NCBI GenBank assembly: GCA_030142905.1
Contig: JASJOG010000620.1
Span: forward strand, 22,735 to 86,734
Direction: 5' to 3'
Source: Heliopora coerulea
Taxonomy: Eukaryota > Cnidaria > Anthozoa > Scleralcyonacea > Helioporidae
DNA: 64,000 nucleotides
Part shown: positions 21,029-31,900 of the stretch, piece by piece
How the letters are laid out: each line of letters starts with the position of its first letter
Numbering within the stretch: position 1 is the first letter of the stretch
Program-made: the position numbers and the translations under genes
Notes under the pieces: model-generated
The model's input: only the letters and a program-made list of their open reading frames with translations
Database searches by the model: none
What the model was told of the DNA's origin: nothing

Positions 21029-21921
21029 CGCGTTGTTTTGTTGCTTTTTAGGGTCTCTGGTTGTTTTTTGGTTTCCAATGTTTCTAATTTTTTCAAACCT
21101 ATGGTGTGTTGTTTTTTCACAGGTTCTTCGACCCCATAATAATTTAAATTTTCGTTAATTCCAAACACCATATTTTCATCAGAAACTTTTAATTTATTAT
21201 TATAACCATCAATAGGATTTTTTAAAATAATTAAAGATGATGGAATCAACCATAACGTTGGACTTATAGCAGTATTTAAAACTACATTAGTTGACGAAAT
21301 TGCTTGATTCATATTGTTTATCCATGTTGATGTACCATAATTCACAATGGAATCTTCAAAAATTTGTCTAAAAACTTTTTGTGTTTCCAATGCTGAAGCT
21401 CTATTTGAAACAATACTTTGTCTAGTTCTAGCTTGTGCACCAAGAATTGCATAAAGATATGCTTCAATGCTTTGATTCAATAATTCTGTACCACTTTTTG
21501 TAAAACCATTTGATATTTTTGGAACAAATTTTTTATAATCATTTTGTGTGTCTCTAATTTGACCAGGACCGTGTTGATATCCTCGCCATGATGTGCTCAT
21601 ATCAATTGCATGAGAATCTCCAATGTGTCTTTTTTTTCCTGAAATTTCTTGCCATGTCCATTTTGGGTAGTGATCTTTTAAAAAACCGGCATTAAATTTA
21701 CAAAATGTTTTATCATCACCATTTCTCAGTTGATGCATAATTCTTCTAACTGTAAAATATAGATGAAATCTCATAAATGATGTAATTTGTTTTGGAACAT
21801 CAGCTGAAAATAATAAATGTTGTATTGAAATTCCACATCCATAAGTCGCTATCCATGTTCCCACTATGCTTTGAAAATATGACTCATTAAGTGACCATTT
21901 TGCATTATCATCTGTAGTTAT

Positions 21922-21933
21922 ACCACGTGGTGG
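21922..21933. repeat. 12-bp palindromic insert (A versus B)
   Basis: ACCACGTGGTGG, containing the perfect palindrome ACCACGTGGT, adds four codons (PPRG on the minus strand) to the large unknown protein. The surrounding sequence in B is continuous without it. Confidence 0.6.
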
Positions 21934-22411
21934 ATTCAATCCGGGTAAATTACTTTGAAAATAATCTGTATTGTTTACATAAATTCTAAACTGGTTAATA
22001 GGGTAACTTAAGACATATTGTGTAGGAAAATTATCCCAATAATAATATTTTCCAGCATAACCAACATGTCTTTTTCCTCTTGGTAATTCTTGTATACTTC
22101 CTCCAATTTTCCAAATTTTTGGAAAGTTTGGTTTTGGTTTGTTAATATACAAATACTTTGTCATGTTTGAATCATTTTTGAAAGTGTCTGAATTTGTCTG
22201 TTGAAATATATTCATTGTTTTTGAAATATGTTATTGTTTTTTCCCAACTTCCATCTTTATTAATATCATGTTCAAAATAAAATTTTGACATGTCTGCATA
22301 TGGATATTTTTTCAAAAAATTTTCTTTAAACTCTTTATCCAAAATTTTTCTTTCATTCACCACAAAATCATATTGACTTCCATAATATTTTTTCTCAGCT
22401 TTTTCTATACT

Positions 22412-22435
22412 CATTTATTTTTATAAAAATAAATG
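22412..22435. promoter_or_regulatory. Palindromic divergent promoter
   Basis: A perfect 24-bp palindrome whose two ends are the ATG codons of the large unknown gene (minus) and integrase (plus), with TTTTTATAAAAA in the middle. Both genes thus share one TATA-like core. The equivalent site in B (40891-40917) keeps the layout with a slightly longer, imperfect palindrome. Confidence 0.75.
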
Positions 22436-23572
22436 CAACAGGAAAAACAAAAAACCATATTGTTAAATCGGGAGATATCAGATGAAGAATTGGAAATTGA
22501 ACAAGAGTTAAGAGACATTTACTACAACCCAGAAACAGGGTATCAATCTGCGGAAAGACTTTATCAAAAAGCAAAAGAAAGAGGATTAAAAGTCAGTAGA
22601 AAAATTGTGAAAGACTGGTTAAAAACACAAGATACTTTTACAAGATACAAACCAATTGTTAGAAGACATAAATTCCAAAAAACATTTGTTAAGGATTTAG
22701 CTGATCAAATACAAATGGACTTAATTGATATGAGAAAATATCAAAAACAAAACAAAGGATATTATTGGATACTTACTGCTGTTGAAATTTTGAGTCAATA
22801 TGCGTTCTCTATTCCTGTCTACAGAAAAGATACTTTTAACATGACGAAAGCTGTTGGAAAATTACTTAGAAAATTCAAAAAAAGATTTGGTGAATATCCA
22901 AATGTAGCTCAATTTGATGAAGGAAAAGAATTTTATAATGTTGGTGTAAGGTGGTTATTGAAGGAACATAATGTTAAATATTTTTCTACAAAATCTGTTA
23001 AAAAAGCAGCTATAGTTGAAAGATTTAACAGAACTCTAAAAACATCCATGTGGAAATATTTCTATAGTAAGGAAACTTATAATTGGATTAACATTTTGAG
23101 TAACCTTGTAGATAATTATAATAATACTAAACACAGCAGTATATTAATGAAACCTGCTGATGTGAACAAGTCTAACAAAGACCAAGTGTGGATTACACTA
23201 TATGGTTACCCATTAGGGGATTTACCTTTACCTAAATTCAGAATTGGTGATACTGTTAGGATTTCTAAACATAAGAATATCTTTACAAAAGGTTATGAAG
23301 CTAATTTTACAGAAGAAATTTTTAAAATTGTAAAAGTATTTAGAGGTGATCCAAACATGTATAAAGTGGAAGATTTAGAGGGAGAACCAATTATTGGAAA
23401 ATTTTATGAACAGGAATTATCTGCTGTGGATAAAAAAGATGATGTGTATAAAGTAGAGAAAATATTAAAAAGAAAAAAAGTGAAAGGAAAAAATATGGTG
23501 TTGGTAAAGTGGTTAGGTTATGATAGTAAACACAATTCTTGGATACCAGAAGAAAATATTCAAAACATATAA
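22433..23572 (+). CDS. INT: Polinton RVE integrase with chromodomain
   Basis: 379 aa, retroviral-type integrase that cuts and joins the element ends. The N-terminal helical region (YNPETGYQSAERLYQKAKER) is typical of Polinton integrases. The catalytic triad is complete: D96 (IQMDL), D162 (AQFDEG) and E196 (IVERFNRTLK), with 33 residues between the last two. An SH3-like region follows (FRIGDTVRISKHKNIF). A C-terminal chromodomain (about 336-379; YKVEKI, VKWLGYDSKHNSWIPEENI) would tether the complex to methylated histone tails and bias insertion toward heterochromatin, which fits insertion into satellite. The frame is intact, unlike B's copy. Confidence 0.95.
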   Translation: MQQEKQKTILLNREISDEELEIEQELRDIYYNPETGYQSAERLYQKAKERGLKVSRKIVKDWLKTQDTFTRYKPIVRRHKFQKTFVKDLADQIQMDLIDMRKYQKQNKGYYWILTAVEILSQYAFSIPVYRKDTFNMTKAVGKLLRKFKKRFGEYPNVAQFDEGKEFYNVGVRWLLKEHNVKYFSTKSVKKAAIVERFNRTLKTSMWKYFYSKETYNWINILSNLVDNYNNTKHSSILMKPADVNKSNKDQVWITLYGYPLGDLPLPKFRIGDTVRISKHKNIFTKGYEANFTEEIFKIVKVFRGDPNMYKVEDLEGEPIIGKFYEQELSAVDKKDDVYKVEKILKRKKVKGKNMVLVKWLGYDSKHNSWIPEENIQNI

Positions 23573-23577
23573 AATAA

Positions 23578-24908
23578 ATGGATAAAGGTTTTGATGATAT
23601 TGAAATGTGAAATAGAAACATAGAAGAAGAAGAGGAAGACTGTGAGGACCGTGAGGACCGTGAGGAGGGGGAAACAAGTTTTGGTGGGGGTAATCCTGAA
23701 GACCATAATAGAAGTATAAGCATAATAAACACAGAAAATCAAAAAAGCAAATTTAATAGGGTTAAATATATACCTGATGTGAAAAAAGATGCGGGATCTA
23801 TAAGGAGATTAATTACTGGTGATAGAAAAAAATCTTTCAAAAAACTATTTGATGTTACCCTCGAAAAGAAAAATAATCCAAATTCAAGCATATTGTTAGA
23901 CAAAACTGTATTTGTTAGAGACCAAAAAGGAAATGTTTCAATTAATTTCAAAGGTGAAAAAATTGGTAATGTCAATACCAACAATGAACCAAAATTATTT
24001 ACCAGAAAAAATAAGAAATATGTTGATGAATTTAATGATTATATGAAAAAAGCAAAAAAAGAATATGAAAAAACTCCAAGGGCGGTAATAGAAAAAAGAA
24101 TCAGTGACCTTGGTGATTATGGTGACCTTGAAAATGAATTTATTAATTCTATCACTGATGATTCTATTTTAGAAATTCAAAATAAAATTGATAATATAAT
24201 TAGTAAAAATAACTTAAAAAAATTCATTGATGATAAACAGGACTCAAGACGAACATTATTTGAAAGAGATGATTTAAGAGAATTCAGAGGACTAGTATAT
24301 TTGGAGGATATTGATTCTAATCTGTTAGAAAATGAAAAAAAGAAGTTATACATGGAAAAATTGATGGATTTGATAGAGAGCATCAACATTGGAAAAATTT
24401 AGCTGATTCAGAAACAGCTGAAGCCCAAAAAAGTATATATAAAAGTTTTTCAGAAATTGCAAAACTTCAAGCAGATAAAATGAGACTTGAAAATAATGAA
24501 AGACCAATTAGTGACGAAGGAATACAGATTTTAAATGAAAATGCTGAAGAATCTGACCTTGGAAGATTAGAAAGATTTAAAAAATGGGCAAAAGAAAATC
24601 TCGCAGGTTTATCAGCAGTTGTTATTTCTGTAGCAGGTATAATTACAGCAATAGTTATAGGAGCAAGAAACGCATTAAAAAAAGGTGCAAATGCAGTTGG
24701 AAAATTGGGAAAAGCAATTGCAAATATAGGTAAAAATTTTGGTGCAGTCATTTCAGCAGTTTTAAATTTAATTTCTCAAATATTATCATGGGGCGCAAAA
24801 GGTATTGCTTTTCTTGCTAAAAATCTATGGATATTAGCTATTGCAATTACTTACTTTTTATACAATGAATACCGAAAGGACAAAGACCGTGAGGTACCGA
24901 AAGGGTAA
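23578..24908 (+). pseudogene. Membrane protein conserved in both Polintons, broken
   Basis: Starts 5 bp after the integrase stop, in a TATAAAATAAATGG context, with a TGA at codon 11 and a frameshift near 24,340 in an A-run. An acidic N-terminal stretch made by GACCGTGAGG repeats is followed by a charged middle region (about 23,779-24,400). A C-terminal part then has two or three hydrophobic stretches (GLSAVVISVAGIITAIVIGA, FGAVISAVLNLISQIL, IAFLAKNLWILAIAITYFL) separated by Gly/Lys-rich sequence. The copy in B is one long frame from codon 69 on. The pattern of a glycine-rich hydrophobic hairpin recalls membrane-active virion proteins; the family is unknown to me. Confidence 0.7.
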
Positions 24909-24946
24909 TAAAGATTAAAAAAAATTTTTTTTTTGTATAATAAAAA

Positions 24947-26185
24947 ATGAATAGAGTAGACGAATTATATCCAGGATATAAAAGATCAAAAATGAGTGAA
25001 ATTGAAGGAAACAGAACAAGACATGTTGTAACTTTGAATCCGAATAAAGTAAATCCTGAAGAAGAACTTTATATAGATATTCCAAAATTAAATCCTAATT
25101 TGTGTCTTGTTCCTGATTCATTAAAATTGTTATTTAATTTTAAAAATGCAAATACTAAATCGTGGTTTTTAAATAATTTATCAAAATTGTTAAAGAAAAG
25201 ATTGGTTGTTAAATTTGCTGGAGAAATTGTTTACGATAATAGTGGAGAATCTTTACTAGAAATTTACAAAGATCTCTGGAAACCTGAATTCGAAAGAACA
25301 GATATGGTTGAATATGGAATCGCGAGAGAAAATCTTAGAAAATTAATTTCAAAAGATGACTCTGGAGCAACAAGTGGTAGTCCTGAAAAAGTTTCTGATA
25401 AATTAATGTATGATATTTATGGAACAAAACAGTGTTTAAAATTAGAAAAAATACTTTCAGATCATGGGTTATATGTTCCTTATGGGATGATTAACAATTT
25501 TCAATATATTTTAACTTTTCCAAACGCTAGTGAAATTATGGTAGCACAAAGAGGACAAAGTGTTGGGGGATATACTTTGGAAAATTTAGAACTAGAGTAT
25601 GAAACAATTGAAAATCAAGATTTGGCAATTGATGTTTTATCAAATTACACCACAGGAAGATCATTATCATATAATTATGTAACTTTGATGAAAACAGTAG
25701 AATGGGATAAAGATGCAACTTTACATAATGAAACCATAAATATCCCACGGAAAAGTATGAAAGCAGTTGTTCTGTTATTTAGAAATAAAACTATCACAGA
25801 TAGTGAACAATTTGTTTATCCAAATATAACAGACGTCAAAATTAGTGTTGAAGGAGTCCCAAATAGTATATATTCCCAAGGTATGCCGAAAAGAAGATTT
25901 TTTGAAGAAGCATTTAGAATATTTCGCTGCAGATAATTTGACTGTGATGCAGTCATGAGTATTGAAAAATTTTATAAAGATTCATTTACATTATGTGTGG
26001 ATTTAAGAACATTAGATGATAACTTTGTTTATGGGAATGGTAAAAAATTAGTAAACACACAGTCTGGATTGTTGTTAGAAATTAAAAAAACTGCTATTTC
26101 TGCAAATGTAATGTGTCATATATTTGTGATAAGTGATGGATTGTTAAACATTGTAAATAAAGATTTGTCTTCAATTCAATTTTGA
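24947..26185 (+). pseudogene. Major capsid protein (double jelly-roll), one premature stop
   Basis: The open part (329 aa) continues in the same frame after a single TAA at 25934-25936. Copy B is intact at 419 aa, which defines the true length. It is a beta-rich protein with conserved IPRKSMKAVVLLFRN and VEGVPNSIYSQGM blocks of the type seen in Polinton PY capsid proteins, which form trimeric hexon-like capsomers. It is followed directly by the packaging ATPase, the usual partnership. The start lies in TATAATAAAAAATGAA, a second promoter type shared with the MCP of B. Confidence 0.8.
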
Positions 26186-26206
26186 AAACAAGATTAAAAA
26201 TAAAAA

Positions 26207-26806
26207 ATGAATGACAAAAAACCATTTAATATGATAATTGTTGGAATGACTGCTTGTGGAAAAACAAAATATCTTTTAGATTTTATAGAAAATAAATATA
26301 AAAATTATTTTGATTATATTTTTTTAATTTGTCCGACATTTGAATGGAATAAAACTTATGAAAATTGGAAATATGATAAAGATCAAGATTTTATTGCTAT
26401 TCCTTGTGATCAAGATAATGTTGAAGATTGGTTAAAATTTATAGCTAACTTTTCAAAAGGAAGTAAAAGTTTAATCATATTGGATGATTGTGCAAGTGGA
26501 AAAAATGTTAAAAATAGAACAAGTGAATTGGTTAAATTGGGATTTAGTGCTAGACATTATAATCTTTCTGTTGTAGTTATAATGCAGCAGTTGACATCTA
26601 TTGCTAAACCATTTAGAGAAAATATTTCAAAGTTAGTCACATTTTATAATCCGAATAAAAAAGATATGACAACAATAATTCAAGAATATTTAGACGTAGA
26701 CAACCGCACAGAATTGGATAAAATTTTAGAAACGTTAAAAACAAAAAAATATTCATGCTTGGAAATTAATTTAATTTTTCCATTTGGTTATAAAATAAAT
26801 GAGTGA
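26207..26806 (+). CDS. ATP: A32/FtsK-type DNA-packaging ATPase
   Basis: 199 aa. Walker A GMTACGKT at residues 13-20 and Walker B SLIILDD at 88-94, followed by a polar MQQ motif near residue 126 (sensor). This is the short Polinton packaging ATPase, which pumps genome DNA into the capsid. The frame is intact and lacks both insertions found in B (29 residues after codon 3, 6 residues after EYLD). The stop codon overlaps the start of the next gene by 8 bp (ATGAGTGA). Confidence 0.93.
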   Translation: MNDKKPFNMIIVGMTACGKTKYLLDFIENKYKNYFDYIFLICPTFEWNKTYENWKYDKDQDFIAIPCDQDNVEDWLKFIANFSKGSKSLIILDDCASGKNVKNRTSELVKLGFSARHYNLSVVVIMQQLTSIAKPFRENISKLVTFYNPNKKDMTTIIQEYLDVDNRTELDKILETLKTKKYSCLEINLIFPFGYKINE

Positions 26807-27316
26807 AAATAGTGATCATATAGAAGTCCCGCAAATGGAATCAAATACATCCGCAAGTAATCAACGTGATCAGTCGGATGATCAAGAAAGTAAAACGCAA
26901 GATACCAAAAAAGAAGTAATGAAAAACGCGAAGAATTGATAAAATTATCTGAAGATGGTGAAATTAGTCAATCGGTGCAAAATTTGAAAAAATCAAGTGA
27001 TAAAGTTATATTAAAAATTTATGCTAAATATGAAGTAAAACAAGCAGAAAAAGCAAATTTATTTTTAACCGATTTACTAATTAATAAATTTTCAGATTTA
27101 TTGGGAGGGTTAGAAGCAATTGAAAGCAGTGAAGAATTGGAAAAAGAACTGGTGAAAGATAAATTATTAAAAAGAGATGTAAAATCTGTAGTTGAAAAAA
27201 TAAGTCCATATTTACCATATCTTGGAATATTATCTGGCGGAGTTACAGTTGGAAAACATGTTATTAAAAAACATAAAAAAGATGGAAGCGAAACGAACCA
27301 CCAACAAACTGAATAA
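26799..27316 (+). pseudogene. Small conserved protein of unknown function, frameshifted
   Basis: Begins within the ATPase stop region in TATAAAATAAATGAG. A hydrophilic Ser/Asp-rich start (VPQMESNTSAS) is followed by a 1-bp loss near 26,925, then a helical region and a conserved end (VVEKISPYLPYLGILSGGVT then VGKHVIKK). B has the intact 184-aa version. No family recognised. The Pro/Gly hydrophobic segment near the C-terminus may insert in a membrane. Confidence 0.7.
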
Positions 27317-27345
27317 TTTTATAATATATTTTATTATAAAATTAA

Positions 27346-27792
27346 TTATTCTGCAGCTTTGCTGCTGAGACCTCTGGTCGATGTAGATTCTGAAGATGAA
27401 GGTTTAACATGGGTTTCACCCCCGCTTTGCGGTGTGTCTTTTCTGGTTAATTTACTCATAAGTGTATTTATTATTTTGTCTTTTTCTTTTGAGTTATTTT
27501 TTGTTGATTCTTCATTTCCTAAAGATTTTAACAATTTTAAATGATTATTATTTTCTGAAAACTGAATTTCATGTATATTATTTTTCCCAAATGTCATTCC
27601 AGCTTCAAAATCTTTCATTCCAACATGAACATGAGCTCCGATTCTAAAACCACTTTTTTGAATTTTTCTAAAATTTATTGGAGGATACCCATGAAGATTT
27701 AAATCTAAATTTGTGTCTGACTTCGTGTCCTTTCCTGAATCCTTATTGGAATTATTTTTATTATTTGTTTTTGATGATATACAATTTCCCAT
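27346..27792 (-). CDS. MGNCISS protein, predicted dual-acylated
   Basis: 148 aa. The start MGNCISS fits N-myristoylation on Gly2 (MGxxxS) plus palmitoylation on Cys4, a known plasma-membrane targeting combination. A Ser/Asn/Lys linker follows, then a conserved core (YPPINFRKIQKSGFRIGAHV then GMKDFEAGMTFG) and a Ser-rich tail. The last ten residues before the final Glu (STRGLSSKAA) come from a 30-bp double-hairpin insert that B lacks. Convergent with the preceding gene. Function unknown; a matrix-like link between virion and membrane is an attractive guess. Confidence 0.75.
   Translation of the reverse strand: MGNCISSKTNNKNNSNKDSGKDTKSDTNLDLNLHGYPPINFRKIQKSGFRIGAHVHVGMKDFEAGMTFGKNNIHEIQFSENNNHLKLLKSLGNEESTKNNSKEKDKIINTLMSKLTRKDTPQSGGETHVKPSSSESTSTRGLSSKAAE
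27353..27382. repeat. Double-hairpin insert, 30 bp (A)
   Basis: GCAGC, TTT, GCTGC, TGA, GACC, TCT, GGTC, GAT, flanked by TG on both sides where B has a single TG. Inserted just before the stop codon of the MGNCISS gene. The same 30 bp occurs at 42391-42420 in B, in a different gene. Confidence 0.9.
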
Positions 27793-27810
27793 TTTTTATT
27801 TATTATTTTT

Positions 27811-28190
27811 TTATTCTTGATAATAACTAATTTTTTCACAAATTTTACATCGAAATGTTCTAGGTTCTGAAATATAAATATAAAGTTTAAAAACATTATT
27901 CCAAAAAAAATCTAAACAATTAAATTAAATTTAAATTAAATTTAATTAAATTTAATTTAAATTTAAATTAAATTTAGCAATTAAATTAAATTTAAATTAA
28001 ATTTAATTAAATTTAAATTAATTAAATTTAATTTAAATTTAATTTAAATTAATTAAATTTAAATTAAATTTAGCAATTAAATTAAATTGCTAAATCTTAG
28101 GTAAAAATTTAGAATTTTCAAGCATTTTTTACACGCTTCGCATATTGTAAATAAATATCTATTAGTATTTCTTAAAACTAAATCATACAT
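27811..28190 (-). pseudogene. Small zinc-ribbon gene split by AT-rich expansion
   Basis: Homologous to the 67-aa gene at 35126 in B. The first half (ICEACKKCLKIL, with a 9-bp in-frame insert compared with B) and the last half (TFRCKICEKISYYQE) flank about 190 bp of TTAAATTTAATT-type repeat (27908-28095) that closes the frame. Four cysteines in two CxxC pairs suggest a zinc ribbon. It lies 18 bp before the MGNCISS gene on the same strand. Confidence 0.6.
27908..28095. repeat. AT-only palindromic repeat expansion
   Basis: Alternating AATTTAAATT and AATTAAATTT units form many overlapping inverted repeats and include three or four AGCAATT marks. B has a short unexpanded sequence (AGTAAATTGTTTAG) at this place, so the expansion is specific to A. 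Confidence 0.85.
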
Positions 28191-28227
28191 TTTTATTTAA
28201 AACAAAATTCTTAAAAATGCTTCGCGC

Positions 28228-28240
28228 GCACCTTTGGTGC
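28228..28240. repeat. Single hairpin insert in intergenic DNA (A)
   Basis: GCACC, TTT, GGTGC, preceded by GCTTCGCGC. B lacks it in otherwise alignable sequence (35,090-35,105). Confidence 0.75.
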
Positions 28241-28443
28241 TGTATCTTTATAGTGTTATTAGAGTTTCCTTAAAATTGTGTCACAAAAAGACAATTCCCC
28301 CGCATGTTGTTGAGGGTATTCCCCTGTGACACTTTGAAAAATTTTGACCCGTTTTTAAAATGTGTTGAAAACCTGTGACAAAATAGTGACGTCATCAATA
28401 AAAAGGGAAACCCCCCACGACACTTTGAAAAATTTTGACTAAA

Positions 28444-28958
28444 TTTGAAAATGTGTTGAATTTCACCAATTTCGAAAATGTGGCAGAATCAAACGAATTT
28501 GAGAATGTGAGAAAAAGCAAATTTGAGAATGTGTTGAATTTGAGCGAATTTGAAAATGTGATGAATTTTAGCTATTTTGAGAATGTGAAGAATTTGAGCT
28601 ATTTTGAGAATGTGAAGAATTTGAGTGAATTTCAGAATGAGTGACGTCATCATGAAAATGTGTGACGTCATCAGAAAGGAATGTCACAGAATCGGCACTG
28701 AGAATCCGGTTGAAACCGGATTTTGAAAATGAGGGAAATTTCACCTATTTCGAAAATGCGACTATTTTTATCGATTTTGAAAATGCGGAAAATTTGACCA
28801 AATTTCAAAATGTGACGTCACGTGACAAAATGTGCTGGAATCGACACTTTACAGACTGGGGAATCCCCCACGACACTTTGAAAAATTTTGACCAGTAAGC
28901 GACCGGAAGTGACGTCATCAGAAAGGAATGTACCGGAATCGGCACTTTACAGACTACT
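28444..28958 (-). repeat. Terminal inverted repeat, right end of A
   Basis: 515 bp, mirror of 11956-12470. Just inside it (about 28,265-28,440) is sequence shared with B's inverted repeats (AAGGGAAACCCCCCACGACA type) that the left end of A lacks. The two ends of A are therefore not symmetrical beyond 515 bp. Confidence 0.9.
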
Positions 28959-28964
28959 AAATAT
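28959..28964. repeat. Target-site duplication, right of Polinton A
   Basis: AAATAT, matching the satellite consensus at this point and 5 of 6 bases of the left copy. Confidence 0.75.
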
Positions 28965-31900
28965 GACAACGTGCTGAAATCTGGCCCATAAGCCTTTCAC
29001 GTTATAAGCCATAAGTATAGCTATTAAGAGATGAAATCCAAATACGTGTGCTAAACTCACCGAATCTTTCTAAAATGGTCTTATCCACCCAAATATCATA
29101 AAATTAACCGAATTTCGTCAACTCGACGACTTGCTCTAACAGTTTCTAAAACTCGTTCAAAACGCTTTATCTCGACGAGATAAGATTATTTGTGAAAGGA
29201 ACAGTGTAACGGTTGGGACTTGAGTTAGTTGCATTTGTCGAAAGTTTGCCAAACTTCGCCAATGCTTGTAAAATGATCTTTTCGGGTCAGGCTACAGGAT
29301 AAAAGCGTTAGTTCATGTATTGGAGACGTATTTTAGAAAATATGGCAACGTAATGAAATCTGGCCATTACGCCTTATATGTTAAAAGCCATACGTATAGC
29401 TAGAAACAGGTGAAATCCAAAAACGTGTGCTAAACACGCCGAATACTTCTAAAATGCTCTTTTCCACCCAAACATCATAAAACAAACCCAATTTCGTTGA
29501 TTCGACGTAAGTTTAAATATTAAGAAGTGAAAATCAAATAGATGTGCTAAACTCACCCAATGCTTCTAAAATAGTCTTTTCCACTGAAGCATCATAAAAC
29601 AAACCGAATTTCGTTGATTCGACGTATTGCTCTCAAAGTTTTTCCATCTCGTCAAAAACGCTTTATCTCGACGAGATAAACCGCCAATACTTGTAAAATG
29701 TTCTTTTCGGGTCAGAATAGAGGGTCAAAGCGTTAGTTCATGGATTGGAATCGTATTTTAGAAAATATGGCAACGTGCTGAAATCTGGCCAGTAAGCCTT
29801 TCACGTTATAAGCCATAAGTATAGCTATTAAGAGGTGAAATCCAAATACGTGTGCTAAACTTACCGAATCTTTCTAAAATCGTCTTATCCACCCAAATAT
29901 CATAAAACAAACCGAATTTCGTCGATTCAACGACTTGCTCTAAAAGTTTCTGAAACTCGTCCAAAACGCTTTATCTCGACGAGATAAGACGATTAGTGAA
30001 AGGAAAGGTGTAACGGTTGTGACTTGAGTTAGTTCCATTTGTCGAAAGTTTGCCAAACTTCGCCAATGCTTGTAAAATGATCTTCTCTAGTCAGGCTACT
30101 GGGTAAAAGCGTTAGTTCATGGATTAAAGACGTATTTTAGAAAGAACGGCAACGTGCTCAAATCTCGCTCTTAAGCCTTATACGTTAAAAGCCAGAAGCA
30201 TACCTAGAAAGAAGTGAAATCCAAATACGTGTGCTAAACACTACCCAATGCTTCTAAAATGGTCTTTTCCACCCAAACATCAAAAAACAAACCGAATTTC
30301 GTTGATTCGACGAGTTGCTCTCAAAGTTTTTGATACTCGCCATAATTGCTCTATCTCGACGAGATAGGACGATTAGTAAAAGGAACAGTATAACGGTTGT
30401 GACTTGAGTTAGTTCCATTTGTCGAAAGTTTGCCAAACTTCGACAATACTTGTAAAATGTTCTTTTCGGGTGAGAAGAGAGGGTGAAAGCGTTAGTTCAT
30501 GGATTGGAGTTGTATTTTAGAAAATATGGCAACGTGCTGAAATCTGGCCTTTAAGCCTTTCACGAAATAAGCCATAAGTATAGCTATTAAGAGGTGAAAT
30601 CCAAATAGGTGTGCTAAACTCACCCAATGCTTCTAAAATAGTCTTTTCCACCCAAACATCATAAAGCAAACCGAATTTCGTCAATTCGACGACTTGCTCT
30701 CTAAGTTTTTGATACTCGCCATAAGTGCTCTATCTCGACGAGATAAGACGATTAGTAAAAGGAACAGTGTAACGGTTGTGACTTGAGTTAGTTGCATTTG
30801 TCGAAAGTTTGCCAAACTTCGCATACTTGTAAAATGTTCTTTTCGGGTCAGAAGAGATGATAAAATCATTAGTTCATGGATTGGAGTTGTATTTTAGAAA
30901 ATATGGCAATGTCCTTAAATCTGTTCCTTATGCCTTATACGTTAAAAGCCAGAAGCACACCAGGAAGGAGGCGAAAACCAAATAGGTGTGCTAAACTCAA
31001 CAAATGTTTCTAAAATGGTCTTATCCACCCAAATATCATAAAACAAACCGAATTTCGTCGATTCGACGATTTGCTCTAAAAGTTTCTGAAACTCGTCAAA
31101 AACGCTTTATCTCGACGAGATAAGACGATTAGTGAAAGGAACGGGGTAACGGTAGTGACTTGATTTAGTTGCATTTGTCGAAAGTTTGCCAAACTTCGCC
31201 AATGCTTGTAAAATGATCTTCTCGGGTCAGGCTACAGGGTGAAAGCGTTAGTTCATGGATTGGAGTCGTATTTTAGAAAGTACGGCAACGTGCTCAAATC
31301 TCGCTCTTAAGCCTTATACGTTAAAAGCCAGAAGCATACCTAGAAAGAGGTGAAATCCAAATACGTGTACTAAACTCACCCAGTGCTTCTAAAATGGTCT
31401 TTTCCACCCAAACATCATAAAACAAACCGAATTTCGTTGATTCGACGAGTTGCTCTCAAAGTTTTTGATACTCGCCATAACTGCTCTATCTAGACGAGAT
31501 AAGACGATTAGTAAAAGGAACGGTGTAACGGTTGAAACTTGAGTTAGTTGCATTTGTCGAAAGTTTGCCAAACTTCGCCAATACTTGTAAAATGTTCTTT
31601 TCGGGTGAGAAGAGAGGTTGAAAGCGTTAGTTAATGGATTGGAGTCGTATTTTAGAAAATATGGCAACGTGCTGAAATCTGGCCATTACGCCTTATACGT
31701 TAAAAGCCATAAGTATAGCTAGAAACAGGTGAAATCCAAAAATGTGTGCTAAACACGCCGAATACTTCTAAAATGCTCTTTTCCACCCAAACATGAAAAA
31801 ACAAACCGAATTTCGTTGATTCGACGAGTTGCTTTCAAAGTTTTTAAAACTCGCCATAAGTGCTCTATCTCGACGAGATAGAACGATTAGTAAAAGGAAC

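Larger units (their letters stand above)
20848..22414 (-). pseudogene. Large conserved Polinton protein of unknown function, frameshifted
   Basis: About 520 aa across two frames that switch near 22,190-22,210. It is rich in Trp, His and Gly (for example KRHIGDSHAIDMSTSW and YQHGPGQIRD), with a helical central part. A variable hairpin-insert-rich linker (20,940-21,130) precedes a C-terminal hydrophobic segment (NLIILGLSIIGGILIARVL), which could be a tail anchor. It is well conserved in B at 40915-42493, where the frame breaks elsewhere, so the gene was intact in the common ancestor. It starts at the left edge of the divergent palindromic promoter, opposite integrase. I do not recognise the family; an entry or virion membrane role is only a guess from the anchor. 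Confidence 0.7.
11956..28958. mobile_element. Maverick/Polinton element A
   Basis: A 17,003-bp element bounded by 515-bp inverted repeats beginning AGTAGTCTGTAAAGTG, with a 6-bp target duplication. It holds pPolB, chromodomain integrase, MCP, penton-like, packaging ATPase and several conserved unknown genes, split into two blocks that diverge from 22412-22435. Both polB and MCP carry premature stops, so the copy cannot act alone. Integrase, ATPase, fibre and penton frames are intact, which suggests a fairly recent insertion. Confidence 0.95.
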
